The notes under the pieces were generated by a model. The model did no database searches and had not been told where the DNA came from. It worked only from the letters and a program-made list of their open reading frames with translations. The position numbers and the translations under genes are program-made. Source: Microcebus murinus (Eukaryota > Chordata > Mammalia > Primates > Cheirogaleidae). From it: a stretch of DNA of 64,000 bases. The stretch is taken from contig NC_134112.1 of assembly GCF_040939455.1 (NCBI RefSeq), forward strand, positions 19,308,501 through 19,372,500, written 5' to 3'. Shown here one piece after another: positions 25,907-38,919 of the stretch. The first letter of the stretch is position 1, and each line of letters starts with the position of its first letter.

Positions 25907-26329
25907 ACTGGGTAAATAAAAAAAAACAAACATTCCTAGTGACTACGGTTTGGCTATAGGCAATGATCACCAAACCCTCAGGTAGAAAGTTGATGAGAAA
26001 CTTTAAAATGGATGGATCAGACTTGCTACACCTGAACCCACAAATCAAACTTAACCTCACAAAAACAGGTGCCTCCTGAGGGAAGTTCATGACACCAACT
26101 ACAGTGTAGTCTTCCTAGAAAATCAAATCTGTCTGATCGACCCTAGAGGAATGTAGGATTTTGGTAATGATTGCACAACTTTAAACTTTCTAAAAATCAT
26201 CAGATTGTACACTTGAAACAATGAATTTTATAATATGTAAAGTATATTTCAAGAGAGCTATTTTTAAAAGAATGCAAAATAAGAGATCTCCCTATTAAAA
26301 CTTAACATAATAAAATAAAAATAGTGAAG
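25907..26329 (+). mobile_element. insertion inside the ancient repeat, L1 3'-end-like
   Basis: The block sits between two halves of one repeat. It ends in an A-rich tail (cataataaaataaaaatag) and has an old L1M-like 3' UTR phrase (ttgtacacttgaaacaatga). Its left end is also A-rich. Family uncertain. Confidence 0.5.
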
Positions 26330-26650
26330 ATAAAGAGACTAGTTAGGAAGCCTTCACTGGAAATCAACTGAGAGATGACAGTGGCTTGAACTAGGGAGGA
26401 AGCAGTAGAGGTGAGGAGACATAATGTCAAGAGATATTGATGATACAAACTCTACAGGATTTGGTGGATGGGGCAGGGGGAGAAGGAGAAGGAGGTGCAG
26501 ATTGTAATTCTCGGGCGTCTGGCTTTAAAGTGAATGGAGAGTTGTGCCACTCACTTAGGGATCCTTAGGAAGCAGGTCTGGTGGAAGATGACCACGATTC
26601 TGCTGTACCTAAGAAACATCAAGTAGAGATGAGCTGGGAAGCTGGAGCCC
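26330..26650 (+). mobile_element. ancient mammalian repeat (CR1/L3-like), right part
   Basis: Continues the left part at the expected point: gagactagttaggaagcc, gagatgacagtggcttgaac, agatattgatgatacaaact and caggatttggtggatggggc. Confidence 0.6.
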
Positions 26651-28449
26651 AGGGCAGGGGGTTGAGTACAGTGCTCTGCAGGCAAGTTTTAGGTCTTTGG
26701 CTCTTTGGGGGAATGTCTGCCTGTTGTTGAGCCAGGGCTTCTAGGCTGAGACCTCAGAAGTTCTGGGGATTCCAGAACTCTGACAACCAAAAAAATGGCA
26801 ACAAAAGATGCTACCTTTTCAAAAAACAATTGAGCTAGCAATTTAAAATTTTTTTTTAAATATCACTTAGAAACAATAGGTAGTTATATTTTTCTTATTG
26901 ATTTCATCTGAGACTGTCTTCAAAGGGGGTTTTAACCCAATTAGATTTCTTGTTATAATTAATATCTTTGCCTTTCCTTCATCAACCTTTTCTAAGCTTG
27001 TAGTTCACACTTCCTGGATCATTTTATTTGGTTGTGATTACCATTATATGCGTAGTTTATTGGTACAGTTTGATGCTGCTATAATTTGTTTATTAGTATA
27101 TTATCAATATTTTATTTGGTATTATTTTTCCCCAGGGTTTGAAGCGGTATATACCTTCCCATCTCACATGGTAGCACTCTAAGAAGGGGTATAGAAAGAA
27201 ATGGTGTCTGGCTCTCTCTCTTTCTCTCTCTCTCTCTCTCTTGTTTCTCTCTCTCTCATTCTCTCTCTCGTTCTCTCTCTCTCTCTCTCACACATACAGA
27301 GAGAGAGAGAGGTGGAAAGGATGGGGAATAGGAATTACTAAATACATACTGCTCTTTTTCTAGCAATTTAAACAAAAGAAAATTAAATATGTAGTAAACT
27401 AAAAACTGAGTCACTTCCTTAACTAAGACCTATTTGCCTTATAATTAATGCCAATTCCTTCCAGATACCAACATTTGGCTTCTGCCTATCTTAATTTTTA
27501 GAGTTCTTGAGAGCATATTCTTTGAGATTTGGGGGGGTGGTATTTTTGTGAGAAGTTGCAAGAGGCTGCCTTGAGGACTACCATTTAAATGAGATTTTGA
27601 ACATGAAATCCCTTATAGGAAATGGGAGTCATCAAGTCCCTGCTGAACTTTTAGCCTCTGCTATCTTTTTAGCCTACAGAAGGTTCTTGTTCCCAGTCCT
27701 CCTTTGTGCAACCTCTCAATATAGAGTTTGTATTGGAAAACTGATTTCTCTTATTTTCCTCTTATTAAGTTTCTGTGCCCCTTACCAATTTCATCCTAAT
27801 AATTTGCAGATTTCATTTGGCTTCATTTATTCCTATTGTTGCTATTTTGAGGCCCTCTCAATTGCTGCATGACATTCAACTCTGGATGCATTCTTGGGGT
27901 TTTTCCTTTCAATTAAATGCTTCCAGAAACAAAATTTCAGAAAATGGGTTCACCCTAGCTGACTCAGATCTGAAAGCCTTTCCAAGAATATTTTACAGGG
28001 AAAATATTACTGACTTAAAACCTCAGGCACCAAATTTTGCACTACAATGTGAATTTGGCTTTTATTTTTTCATATCTCCAGCAATGTAAGAATCCTAGAA
28101 AAGCAATAGTCTTTCCTAAGATGGGCCCAGTTTCTGGAATGCACTTGTTCTTCTTATCCAAAGGAATTTCAAGGTACAATATAAACTTACTTTTTTTTTT
28201 TTTGCCCTGACCAACTGAAAGCAGCAAAGCCCTTATTTATATTCTGGTCTAAAATGTTTTCCTTTAATGGAAATTTTTACTCATCTTCCATAGAGAGTGG
28301 TATGAGGATGAGTGAGCCCAGTGGAGTATTGTGAAACTCTGCATATGCAAAATATGCTTTTTATTTCCTTCCAGTGATACCTTCAAAGGCAGCCAAACAA
28401 GTTTCTAATATATTTTTTAAAAGGGATAGCATTATTCCTTGTCCTTGGT
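26651..28449. other. AT-rich unique sequence with a CT tract
   Basis: No gene recognised. The plus frames at 26898-27182 and 27597-28089 are hydrophobic but lack domain or repeat signatures. The CT/GA tract is listed separately. Confidence 0.4.
27211..27312. repeat. (CT)n tract followed by (GA)n
   Basis: About 80 bp of nearly pure pyrimidine (CT with TTT and ATT interruptions) is followed by cacacatacag and then a 15-bp GA run complementary to it. It could form a hairpin or triplex. Confidence 0.95.
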
Positions 28450-28612
28450 ACTCAAATTGTGGTCTATGGGATCAGCAGCTTAGATAACACCCAGGAACTT
28501 TTTAGAAATACAGAATCTTGGGGCTCACCCCAAACCTACTGAATCAGAATCTGCATTTTACCAAGATCCTTAGACGATTAACATGCACATTACACCCTGA
28601 AAAGCACTGCAA
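28450..28612 (+). mobile_element. MER20 hAT fossil
   Basis: Reads tactcaaattgtggtctatg, ggaactttttagaaatacag, a ctactgaatcagaatctgca phrase and a ctgaaaagcactg end, matching MER20. Confidence 0.8.
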
Positions 28613-29592
28613 CAAGATCTCAAGTGTTACTGCTACTGCTAATCTAATCCTCTTGAGATGCCAGAATCGAGGAAATAAAGGAGAAAGCAAAATGGTGCTA
28701 CAGAATGGAGCTGGTGAGGGTAGTTCCCCAATTATAAGTTGAGGCGTGTTTCTAACCAAAACTTAAATTTCAAAAAATGCAATTCCTTTTCAATTCAAGT
28801 ACTCACAAATCTCTCTTATTTTTAAAAAGGCACTTTCTAAATTACTTTATTCTTAATATCAAATTACTATTTAAGTAAGACCTATTAGTCTAAATGTATA
28901 TCGATTAATACTGAGATAGGCCACCTAATGGAATCTATAAGAAAGAAAAGAAATTTAACAAGGATATGGTAACTATTCATAGAGCAAAAGTTCAGATTTA
29001 ATAAACATAGAACCTTTGGAAGACAACATTACAAAGTTGTATAGCATGTAGCTACATTGTGAAACTCATGAACATAACCATAGAAATAAATTTAAAAAAA
29101 AGCAGTACCCCTAAAGTTTTATCAGTGGATACTTGCGACAACATCATGCATTGATTTAAAAAGTACTGGATCTCATACAACTTAAATGGAAATGAAGATG
29201 GTTACCTCTGGAGAAACAAATTTGATGACTTAAAGAGTAGCCCTAGCGAAGTCAAAGGTCAATGATAAAGTTGCATGTGATTAGTTTGAATAAAATTGTT
29301 TTATGAAACATAAGACTGGAAAACAGCAACTTTCCTTAAATAACATCTCATATAACAAGTGATTTGAAGTATGTATGTATAACTAAATTAATAAGTTAAA
29401 CCAAGGAAGTTGACTTTTGCCTATTTCATCTACACTCCCACAATGTATTTATTCAAGTTGTCCAAAAACATTTTTTGTTGAATTTTCTCATTGGAAAAAA
29501 AAAAAATAAATAAGTATAGCCTTCCCGATACTCAGGCATACGTGAGTATTCCTCATACTCAAGAAACAGAAACTTAGTTGAAAACCATGTGA
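28613..29592. other. AT-rich sequence, possibly partly old L1
   Basis: 29090-29260 contains ggttacctctggagaaacaa and similar wording seen in L1ME 3' ends, but too weak to call firmly. Confidence 0.35.
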
Positions 29593-29880
29593 TAGGTATT
29601 GGTAGTGAACTATGCTCAGACTACCTACAGAGGCAGGAGCAAGTCACTGGGGTGCCCAGGAAAGACTTCACAGGAGATGACATCTGAGCTAAATTTCAAA
29701 AATGAATAGGAGAGGAATAGAAGGAAAAGCCTGGAAACATGAGATGCCACATGTTCTGAGACACAGAGGTGAGAAGACATGGCGTGCTTGAAGAAGCATA
29801 TGGTTTATGAGAGGGATGGTAGAGGAATAAAAATATTTGGAGCTGGAAGTAATCAATTTAACCTGCTGACCCTGGGAGGG
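29593..29880 (+). mobile_element. ancient mammalian repeat (CR1/L3-like)
   Basis: Has the diagnostic aggaaagacttcacaggaga, tgacatctgagctaaatttc and ggaaacatgagatgccac order shared with the copies at 25.7, 44.4 and 54.6 kb. Its first 84 bp recur inside an L1 at 31.3 kb. Confidence 0.6.
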
Positions 29881-30869
29881 AGAAGGAGGAAGGTGGGAAA
29901 ATCATGGTATCTTATCAGACTTACCAAGAAGATCACCTTCCTTCTAAGATTGCTTTGTTTCAACAAAAATACTAGATGGTCATTTCCCTGCTCTCATGTA
30001 TAAGCAGCTAGTCAACATATAATCACAGGGCAAACCTACAGATAAAAGCAAAGTGATGCTCTTGAAGAAAAAAGTGTTTGGGGGAATTCTCAACTTTCTG
30101 GAAATAAAGTCTGAAACTAGCTTAATGTTTCAAAAGAGCAGACTTGGAAATCTTAGCCTTAGCTTCCAGCAGCTTTTCGATCATATCCCTCTCCTCAGTC
30201 CCAGCATGCCTCCTCTCTTCCAAAAGACCAAGGAAGAATACCACCTACCTCTCACATGTATAAACCTTGTGTAGGGATGCACCCCTTGCCCAGCCACAAG
30301 ACACTCTTTCACATTATTATGTTTATTTTTATATTCCATTATAGTAAGCATTGATTTTTATTATATGGATAGTTATGATATTTCTTAACAGCCAAGTCTG
30401 CTACTTGCAATTTGAGGTGCACAGTGAGGTCACTACACTTGTCTTGCATGCAATGACCAGGGAGACCCTCACTAGAACAAATGGAGAGTCTTCCCCAAAA
30501 GCAAGCCCTCCTTTTCACTAATAGAGAACCCTCATAAAACATAGTCTGGGTAGTTTCAGAAGGTATATTTAATCTTCTTTTCTGGCCCTTGGGAGTTCAG
30601 ACAGAATAAGGTGTAATCTCATAGCATTCTAATATGCAGTCAAGAAAAAGTTATTTAATAAAGGCATATTTAGGAATTCTGATTTATTGTGTTAATTTTA
30701 CTTTTAATAAAACAGAATTGAATGGATACTTCCCTAACAAGATTCCTTCTATATCAACTCCCAGCCTGTGCCATGGGTGATAGAGAAACATTGGGACATT
30801 GCCACTCAAGTCAGAAACAACTTGACAAAGACATCCACTAACACCAGTGTCATTAAACATTGTTCTTGA

Positions 30870-32340
30870 GGTGCTAGCCAGCAATTTTATAAGAAAAGAA
30901 TTAAAATATATATAAAATTTTAAGAAGAAGTAAAAGTTATCATTATAATCAGATGATATGTTGGTTTATATGGAAAGTCCAAGGCATGAACTCAAAAAAA
31001 CTGGATGGCATTTAGAACTAGACAGTTTATAAAGTGGATATAAGAAGAAAATTCTAGAAAATTATCAAAAGGATGAATAACATAGTATTAACATAAAACA
31101 ATCAGAACAATAAGAAAAAACCTGGGATTTTTTTTTTTAACCCCAGAGTGGAAAAGGCCTTCCTAATAGTGACACAAAATCCAGAAGCTGTTAAAAGCTA
31201 AATGAATTTAACCATTTAAAAATAAATACGTCTGCATGAAAAAATACTACAGAATCAACAATGACAAATTGCGAAATATAACACATATCACAGACAAAGG
31301 GCCAATATCCTTCACTTATAAAAGCCCTCAGAAACCACTTAGGTATTGGTAGTGAACTATGCTCAGACTACCTACAGAGGCAGGAGCAAGTCATTGGGGT
31401 GCCCAGGAAAGACTTCACAGGAGGAAGAAACAAAAGACGTTTCACAAAAATGGAAATAGATATGGCTTAAGTATCATATTTCATCAATTCTAAGTTTGAT
31501 TGTTATATTTTAATATTTTTAAAATCCAGATGAGTCTTAACAATCAATGTCGTCTTAAATTTGATGAATTACGTAAAAAGGATATTAAAATGCACCCCAC
31601 AGTAAGAAAAAATCAAATTAACACTACAATAACATAATATTTGATACCAATTAAATTGACAGAATAAAACAATAAAAATACTCTACTGACAAAGTATGGC
31701 CCGACAAGCACTCTCACACACTCTCAATGGATGTGAAAAATCACAGCAACCTTCAATGGAGGACAGTTATGCACATCTCCAAAACAATTAAAATACATGT
31801 GCTCTTTGAGCCAACAACTCTAGTTCTAGGAATTAATCCTAAACAAATATTTTCACATTGTGAAATGAAACGGATACAAATATATATTAATTACATCATT
31901 GTTTATAATAGCAAAATATTGGAAATAATGTATACTTACCTTCATAGATAAATTACCCTATACCTATAAGTAAATTATCCTGTGTCAGTGGAATAACATG
32001 AAGCCATTTAAAATGATGAGGCAGCTCTTAAATATATTGATTTGGAACAACATCCAAGATGTATAATTAAGTGCAAAAAATAACAGAATGGAGTATATAG
32101 AATACTACCATTTGTAAGGATAATACGTAAATAGGAATGTGTTCGCGCAGTAAATGCACTGACTATCCGTGGAAGAATACTCGAAATCCTGTTAATTGTG
32201 ATCTCTCCCCTCCAGAAAGACCCAAAACACTGAGCCATAGGGATTTTCACCATTTATCATCTTGTACCTTAGGAATGTACATGTACATGTCAAATCTATT
32301 CAGAAGAAATAAAATAATCATTTTTATTTTAATAGAGTAT
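30870..32340 (+). mobile_element. old L1M 3' region (ORF2 end plus 3' UTR)
   Basis: Decayed L1: 'cagagtggaaaaggccttcc' and 'agacaaagggccaatatcct' (ORF2 C-terminal region), then 'caacaactctagttctagga', 'tattggaaataatgtatact' and 'ataacatgaagccatttaaa' (3' UTR wording). It holds an 84-bp foreign block at 31340-31423. No frame is intact. Confidence 0.85.
31340..31423 (+). repeat. 84-bp duplicate of 29593-29676 inserted in the L1
   Basis: Matches the donor segment at 83 of 84 positions. It breaks L1 sequence on both sides, while the donor is continuous with its own repeat. Confidence 0.93.
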
Positions 32341-34334
32341 GCCTAAAGATTCTCACCCCATTAAGCACTTTGGTACCAGCATCCACCATAGTCAATAGCC
32401 ACAGATGAACGTGCACAGCGGAACGTCGTCTTTAGTATTAATAACAAAACTTCTACAACAGTACTCCAAATCGAGGCAATACAACGCTTGTACTGCGTCA
32501 GAAAATCTCATGCATTTTAGAGAAAGACAATTTCCAGCATCTTACAATAGTGATAAAACAAAAAGGAAAAATCCATTAAGAAGATGTATTGTATGCTCAA
32601 AAAAATAATAAAAGGCGTAGTATTAGATACTATTGTAAACAATGTAATGTTGGCCTATGTGTAGCCCCATGGTTAGAAATTTATCATACCAAAGAATAAA
32701 ATTTATTGTAATATTCAAAAACTTGCCTTACGATATGAATGAAATAAAACTTCAATTTTGAATTGACTTTTCTAATTTTCCACTCATCAAAATAAAATTG
32801 TGAACACTTAAAAAATAACGTAATGAAAACATATATGTATATGTTACCTATTCTGATTCACATTACAAGCTGCCTGTAAAGTAAAACAAACTATCAGTGC
32901 TTTCAAGCTTTCCTCATCACACAAGAGCAAAACAGATTCATAGTCAATGCACAGCACAAACTACCGTGCCGACTATGAGTGCCGGCTGTGGACAAGGTTT
33001 TGCAGCTGGTGAGCGTGGTCCCGAAGTGGTTAAGAGCAAAGCATGAGAAAGGTTAACAATTTTTGACTATCACAGTCCCCTCATTTCACAAAAGAGAACA
33101 CTCATCTATAATTAAGCAACTTGCCCAACATCACTAGATAATCTCAGCGTCCCTTCCAATGCTAACGTACAATGATTTTATCTTATGTTATTCATGTGAC
33201 ATAATACAGTGTTATTAGTTATGGGAAGGCAATGTTTATTGTCCTTATTCATTCATTAAATTCTGCCATTCACTGAATTCTAACCTAACCCAGGAAAAGA
33301 TTCTCAGAAAATTACACTAAAAAGGTGCATTGCTGGAGAAGGGCTGGTCCATTCTGAAATAGGTAAATGAGGACCCTTTAGTCTTATGTGCTCCCTGAAT
33401 CTCCTTCATTCTGGCCTGTTCTTCATTTCTAGTACAAAGGAACAATCACACCAAATAGGGACCAATTGCTTTGACACCTATGCCAGTTTGCACTGAAGCT
33501 CAAACTACACATACCAAATTCACGAACTTCTCTCCAATTGCATCTCAAAGAGGAAGAGAGAAATTACAACATATAGAGAGACATCTATATGAACTGAAAT
33601 ATCACTGTCTGCAAGTAATATTATCAGCACACATCCTGAAGGTTCCTGGTGACAAAGTGATATCCAACTGTCAAACCACTGGCCTGTTGCTCATTAAGCA
33701 TGATATGCCTGGGACCCTTTCTAAAAAGTGGTTCCTGCTCATGGAAGCAGTAGCTTTACCCAAGAGAGAATATCACAGATTAGCAATTTTGGTATCTGGA
33801 GTGCTCATCAAATTTAGCTTTGGTTGCTTGCATATGCTCTGCTTTCTGGTTTTATCATTATTCTTCCTCTTTTCTTGGCAAACCACAGAGTTTAGCAAGG
33901 TGTTTCCTTTCCACTGAGACCTAGCCAAAAATACAGGATGATTTTAGGGATTCACTCACACACTATAAAACCTAATCCTTAATTAAAAAGACATAAACCA
34001 ATAAACCAAAAGCTCTGTTGCAGAATTTTAAAACTCTTTATATTTCACCTATAATTTTATAAGGCTTGTAAAGTGAAATTGGCATTGTGTATATATTTTT
34101 AAATAGGGAATATAATAATTACTTTAGGAAAAATATAATAACTATTTTTATTTAGATCCCAATTTTGGTCATTATCCTAGTTGTTTCGGTAGTCTATTTA
34201 AACACACAAAAAAAGGTAGAATTAGAACTTGGTATTTTCTAACTTCATAACAGAAAAATAATATATATTGTAATATCTAGAGTTCCTTAACATGCAGGAA
34301 AATGTCCCTTTACAGATGCTAATGGCTAAAGTAT
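32341..34334. other. AT-rich unique sequence
   Basis: A faint MIR-like stretch occurs at 33080-33150 (aagcaacttgcccaacatca). The 148-residue plus frame at 33471-33917 has no domain, no conserved start context and no coding signature visible to me. Confidence 0.4.
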
Positions 34335-34480
34335 AAATTGAAAGAGTCTCTGGGGAAGGCAAATTGGCAAGGCATTAGAAAAAAATTCAAGAATATTAAT
34401 ATCTATTGAGTCAAGAAGCATATTTCTAAAAATGTGTTTTCTTAGAGAAAACTTTAAGGACATAAGAAAAGCTTTAACCT
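34335..34480 (+). mobile_element. possible old L1 3' fragment
   Basis: caaattggcaaggcattaga and the following text resemble L1M 3' UTR wording. Weak. Confidence 0.35.
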
Positions 34481-35043
34481 CAAAAACCTTTTTAGCAGTT
34501 AAATAAAATAAATTGATAAAATAAAATGCAAAAAAGAAAAAAACAAAACAAAATGATCCTGAAGGGCTTACAATTTCCAGAATAGTAGAGCAAGAACTTT
34601 CAAAAACCCACCTCTCTGTAAAGCAGTAAGAACACTGTCAAAAATTATCAAAATCAACATTTTCAGAGCTCTCAAAATTAAAAGCTTACAAAAATCTGAG
34701 GAACATTTGTTGAAAAAAAATAACTGAATCTCAATAAAAACAGCAAGCTTTGACTCATTTTAACTTACATTAATCTTGTCCCTCTTTACCCAGCTCTGCA
34801 GTAGCCATAAAAGCCAATAGCCTAATAACTAAAGGACCTCTGAAAGCCAGCAGCCTAGCAGCCACTAGAGAGAGAGAGATGAATGAGTTTAGGTCCCCCC
34901 AAAAGTCTCATCCCCAAAGTACTGTTACTATTTCACCTGTCTGGGAGCTTGCTGAAAATCTCCACTCTCAGAATTTGTCACTATTTAACTCTGACTCTGA
35001 GCTCACTTTACCCTAATCCCAGGGCATTTGTTAAAAACTATCA

Positions 35044-35332
<289 letters not shown>

Positions 35333-37460
35333 ACCTATTAGTAGTAATTATTCAACATTGTAACTGCCTTAGGCAACATTACAAGTTGGGGTTAACAAGT
35401 GACTGGGCTGACTAAAATATCTAAAAGGAAAAGCTGGGGATAACTATAGGGGGCTTTGAAAAGCTCCTATATAATCCTGGAAACACAGGAAGTCACAAAC
35501 ATGGAAGGCAGCACACAAGCCCAGGAAACATGTGAGAAGGCTCCAGTCTCTCAGATCTGGCTGACCTTGAGGGTCTGTGCAGTCAGGAGGAGAAGGCTAG
35601 GGCAGGGCTGTAAACTTCCCACAGGAGTGTTGAAAGCATGTCCCAACACACATACTGTGCCTCTCAGCAAAGGTTGAGAGATACATTGTTTCAGGACATC
35701 CAATCATTAGCTGACCACTAAAAGAACTAAGCAGAGATTCAGAGACTACACATGACAAAGAATATAGACTTTATAAAATTAGTTCAAGAAAGTCACTAAA
35801 CAAACAGCAACAACAGACCCTGGAGAGGAGAAAATGTGATTGTCAGAGCTGCTATATTATATTATTTTAAATGTGTCCAATTTTCATCAAAAACAGCAAA
35901 AACAAAAATGAGACACACAAAGAAACAGGGAAGTTTCTTTGCCTACACACAAAGTAGGCAACTGAAATTGTCCCTGAGAAAGCCCAGAGGTCGGACTTAT
36001 TAGACAAAGACTTTAAATCGGTTATTATAAATATGTTCAAAGAATCAAAAAAAGTCTAAGAAAAAATAAAAGTATAAGAATTATGTCTAATCAAAGATAG
36101 AATATCAATAAAGAGCCAAAAAAAAGTAATACTAGAATTGAAAAGAGCTTCTATTAAAAAGAGCCAAATAGAAATACTAAAATTGAAAAATATAATAACT
36201 AATGAAAATATCTTGCAGGAACTTAACAGAAGACTTGAACTGGCAGAAGAAAAAGTAAGTAAACTTGAAGATAAATAATTTGATATTATTTAATTTGAGG
36301 AACAGGGGAAAACACAATGAAAAAAAAATGAGCCTGAGAGACATGACTGAGTGTAACAACATACAAATAATGGGAGTCCTGGGAAGAAAGAAGAGAGAGA
36401 AAGGGGAAGAAATAATGGCCAAAATATTCCCAAAGTTGATGAAAAACATTAATCTGTACATCGAAGAAGTACAGAAAACTCCAAGTAGAATAAAAAGTAG
36501 AATAAACTCACAGAAATTCATACCCAGCACATCACAGTGAGAATGGTAGAATGGCAAACAAAATAGCAGACAATTTTGAAAGCAGCAAGAGAAAAGTGAC
36601 TTCTTATATACAAAAGATTATTAATAAAATAAATAGCTGATTTCTCATCAGAAACCACTGAGACCAGAGGACATATTCAAAGTGGTGAAAGAATAAGAAT
36701 GCAAACCAAAAATTCTACATGCAGCAAAACTGTTGTTCAAAAACAAAGGAAAACTCAAGACATTCCCAAATAAAAATTAAGAGAATGCATTGCTAGCAGA
36801 TTTGCCCTAGAGGAAATATTAAAGGGAATTCTTTAGGTTGAAATTAAAAGGACACTAATTACATAAAGGGTACCATTAAAGGTATCTACATAGGTAAATA
36901 TAAAGAGTATAAGTGTCTGTCTTTTTTCCTACAATATTTAAAGGAAATTGTGTAATACAATAATATAAAACTGTGTTGATGGGCTTATAATATATAGAGA
37001 TATGATTTGTATGGCAATAATAGTAGAAAGGAAGGGGGAAATAGAGATACATTGGAGCCAAGTTTTTGTATATTATTAAAATTAAATTGGTATTAATCTG
37101 AACTACATTAGTTTAAGTTAAGATGTTAATTGGAATTTCCAGTACAGCCACTAAAACAATAACATTATCTTTTTGTCTCATATATAAAAGAAAAATAAAA
37201 TGATATAATAGAAACTATCTACTTAAGAAAAAAGAATGTAGCAATGGAGAAACTGAGGACCAAAAAAGACATGACATAGAAAAAAACAGCAAAATAGCAG
37301 ATATAAATCCTATCTTACCAAAAATTACATTAAATGCAAATGAACCAAACATTCAATCAAAAAGCAGACATTGGCAGAATGGATTTTTTAAAAAGCATGA
37401 TAAAATGATGGACTATCTATATATGAGATTCAAAGACACAAATAGATTGAAAGTAAAAGG

Positions 37461-37700
37461 ATAGAAAAAGATATACTATGCAAACAGTACCTAAAAGAGA
37501 GCAAGAGGGGCTATACTAATATTAAACAAAAAATTCCTTAAGAGAAAAATTATTACAATAGACAAAGAAGGGTCATCAGGATAGAAAAAGATATACTATG
37601 CAAACAGTACCTAAAAGAGAGCAAGAGGGGCTATACTAATATTAAACAAAAAATTCCTTAAGAGAAAAATTATTACAATAGACAAAGAAGGGTCATCAGG
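37461..37700 (+). repeat. perfect 2 x 120-bp tandem duplication in L1 ORF2
   Basis: 37461-37580 and 37581-37700 are identical at all 120 positions as printed, both starting atagaaaaagatatactatg and ending ggtcatcagg. The surrounding L1 is old and diverged. 120 is a multiple of three. Confidence 0.98.
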
Positions 37701-37913
37701 AATACATAACAATTATAAATATATACGCACCTAAAAGAGTCCCAAAATACATGAAACAAAAACTAAAAGAAGGGAGAAATAGATAAGTCAACCATAATAG
37801 TTTAAGACTTCAATATCCCACTTTCAATAATGAATAGAAAAACTAAGCAGAATATCAACAAGGAAATAGAAGACTTGAAAAACACTATAAGTCAACTAGA
37901 CCTAACAGGTATA

Positions 37914-38286
37914 AAAATGCTTCTCAACTTACAATGGGGTTATGTCCCAATAAACCCATCGTAAGTTGAAAATATCATAAATTAAAAATGTATTTAATAC
38001 ACCTAACCTGCCAAATATCATAGCTTAGCCTACCCTAACTTACCTTAGACCTGCTCAGAACACTTAAATTAGCCTACACCTGGGCAAAATCATCTAACAC
38101 AAAGCCTATTCTATGATAAAGTATTGAAGATCTCATGTAACTCATGGAGTACTATCCTGATAGTGAAAAACGGAATGATTGTCTGGGTCCTCGACGTACG
38201 GTTTCTATTAAATGTGTATCACTTTTACACCATTATAAAGTCTTAATATCGTAAGTTGAACCATTATTAAGTCAGGGACCATCTGT
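37914..38286. mobile_element. Tigger-type (TcMar) MITE inside the L1
   Basis: The ends ctcaacttacaatggggt and gtaagttgaaccattattaa...agggacc are inverted versions of each other. The interior (cacctaacctgccaaatatc, gcaaaatcatctaacacaaa) matches a mariner/Tigger non-autonomous family I remember but will not name. L1 text resumes directly after it. An opposite-orientation copy lies at 57.4 kb. Confidence 0.8.
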
Positions 38287-38390
38287 GCACAAAACACTTC
38301 ACTCTAAAACGGTAAAATACACATTATTTTCAAATGCACGTGCAACATTCTCCAGGATAGACCATAAATATTTGACTATTATAATGTCTC

Positions 38391-38628
38391 ATGTACTCAC
38401 CTTTAAATTGGTACTGATCGATCAGCACTTATGTGCTCATATGGAAGTAACATTCAGAGGGAATCGGGCAGGTGGAGGGGGAGGAGAGGAAGAGTAAATT
38501 CACACCTAATGGGTGTAGTGCATGCTGTCTGGGGGGATGGACATGCTTATAGCTTTAACACAGACAGTGCAAAGGCAATTTGTATGATCAGAGCACCCCT
38601 GTAATATTCCAAAATTAAAAAAAAAATT
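38391..38628 (+). mobile_element. 5'-truncated lemur L1 3' end
   Basis: Only about 240 bp of L1 3' UTR: catgtactcacctttaaatt, a gggaatcgggcaggtggagg phrase, a ggggggatggacatgcttat phrase, a cccctgtaatattcc end and an A-rich tail. The target duplication is taatgtctc (38382-38390) / taaagtctc (38629-38637). Confidence 0.88.
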
Positions 38629-38919
38629 TAAAGTCTCGATAACTTTTAAAAGATCTAAATCACAAAAATATGTTCTCCAATCACAATGGAATAAAATAGA
38701 TGATCCCAATAACAAAAGGAAATTTGGGAAATTAAAAAATATATGGAAATGAAACAACACATTCCTAAAACCAATTAAGTCAAAAAAGAAACAAGAGAAA
38801 TTAAAAAATGCTTTGGGATGTATGAAAATGAAAATAACATACCAAAACTTACAGGATGTAACCATAAGTTCTTAGAGAGAAATTTATACCTATAAACACT
38901 TACATTTAAAAAAGATGAA

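Noticed and set aside
33471..33917. 148-residue plus-strand frame with a hydrophobic C-terminus
   Set aside because: The hydrophobic end comes from T-rich DNA, there is no known domain, and the surroundings are AT-rich intron.
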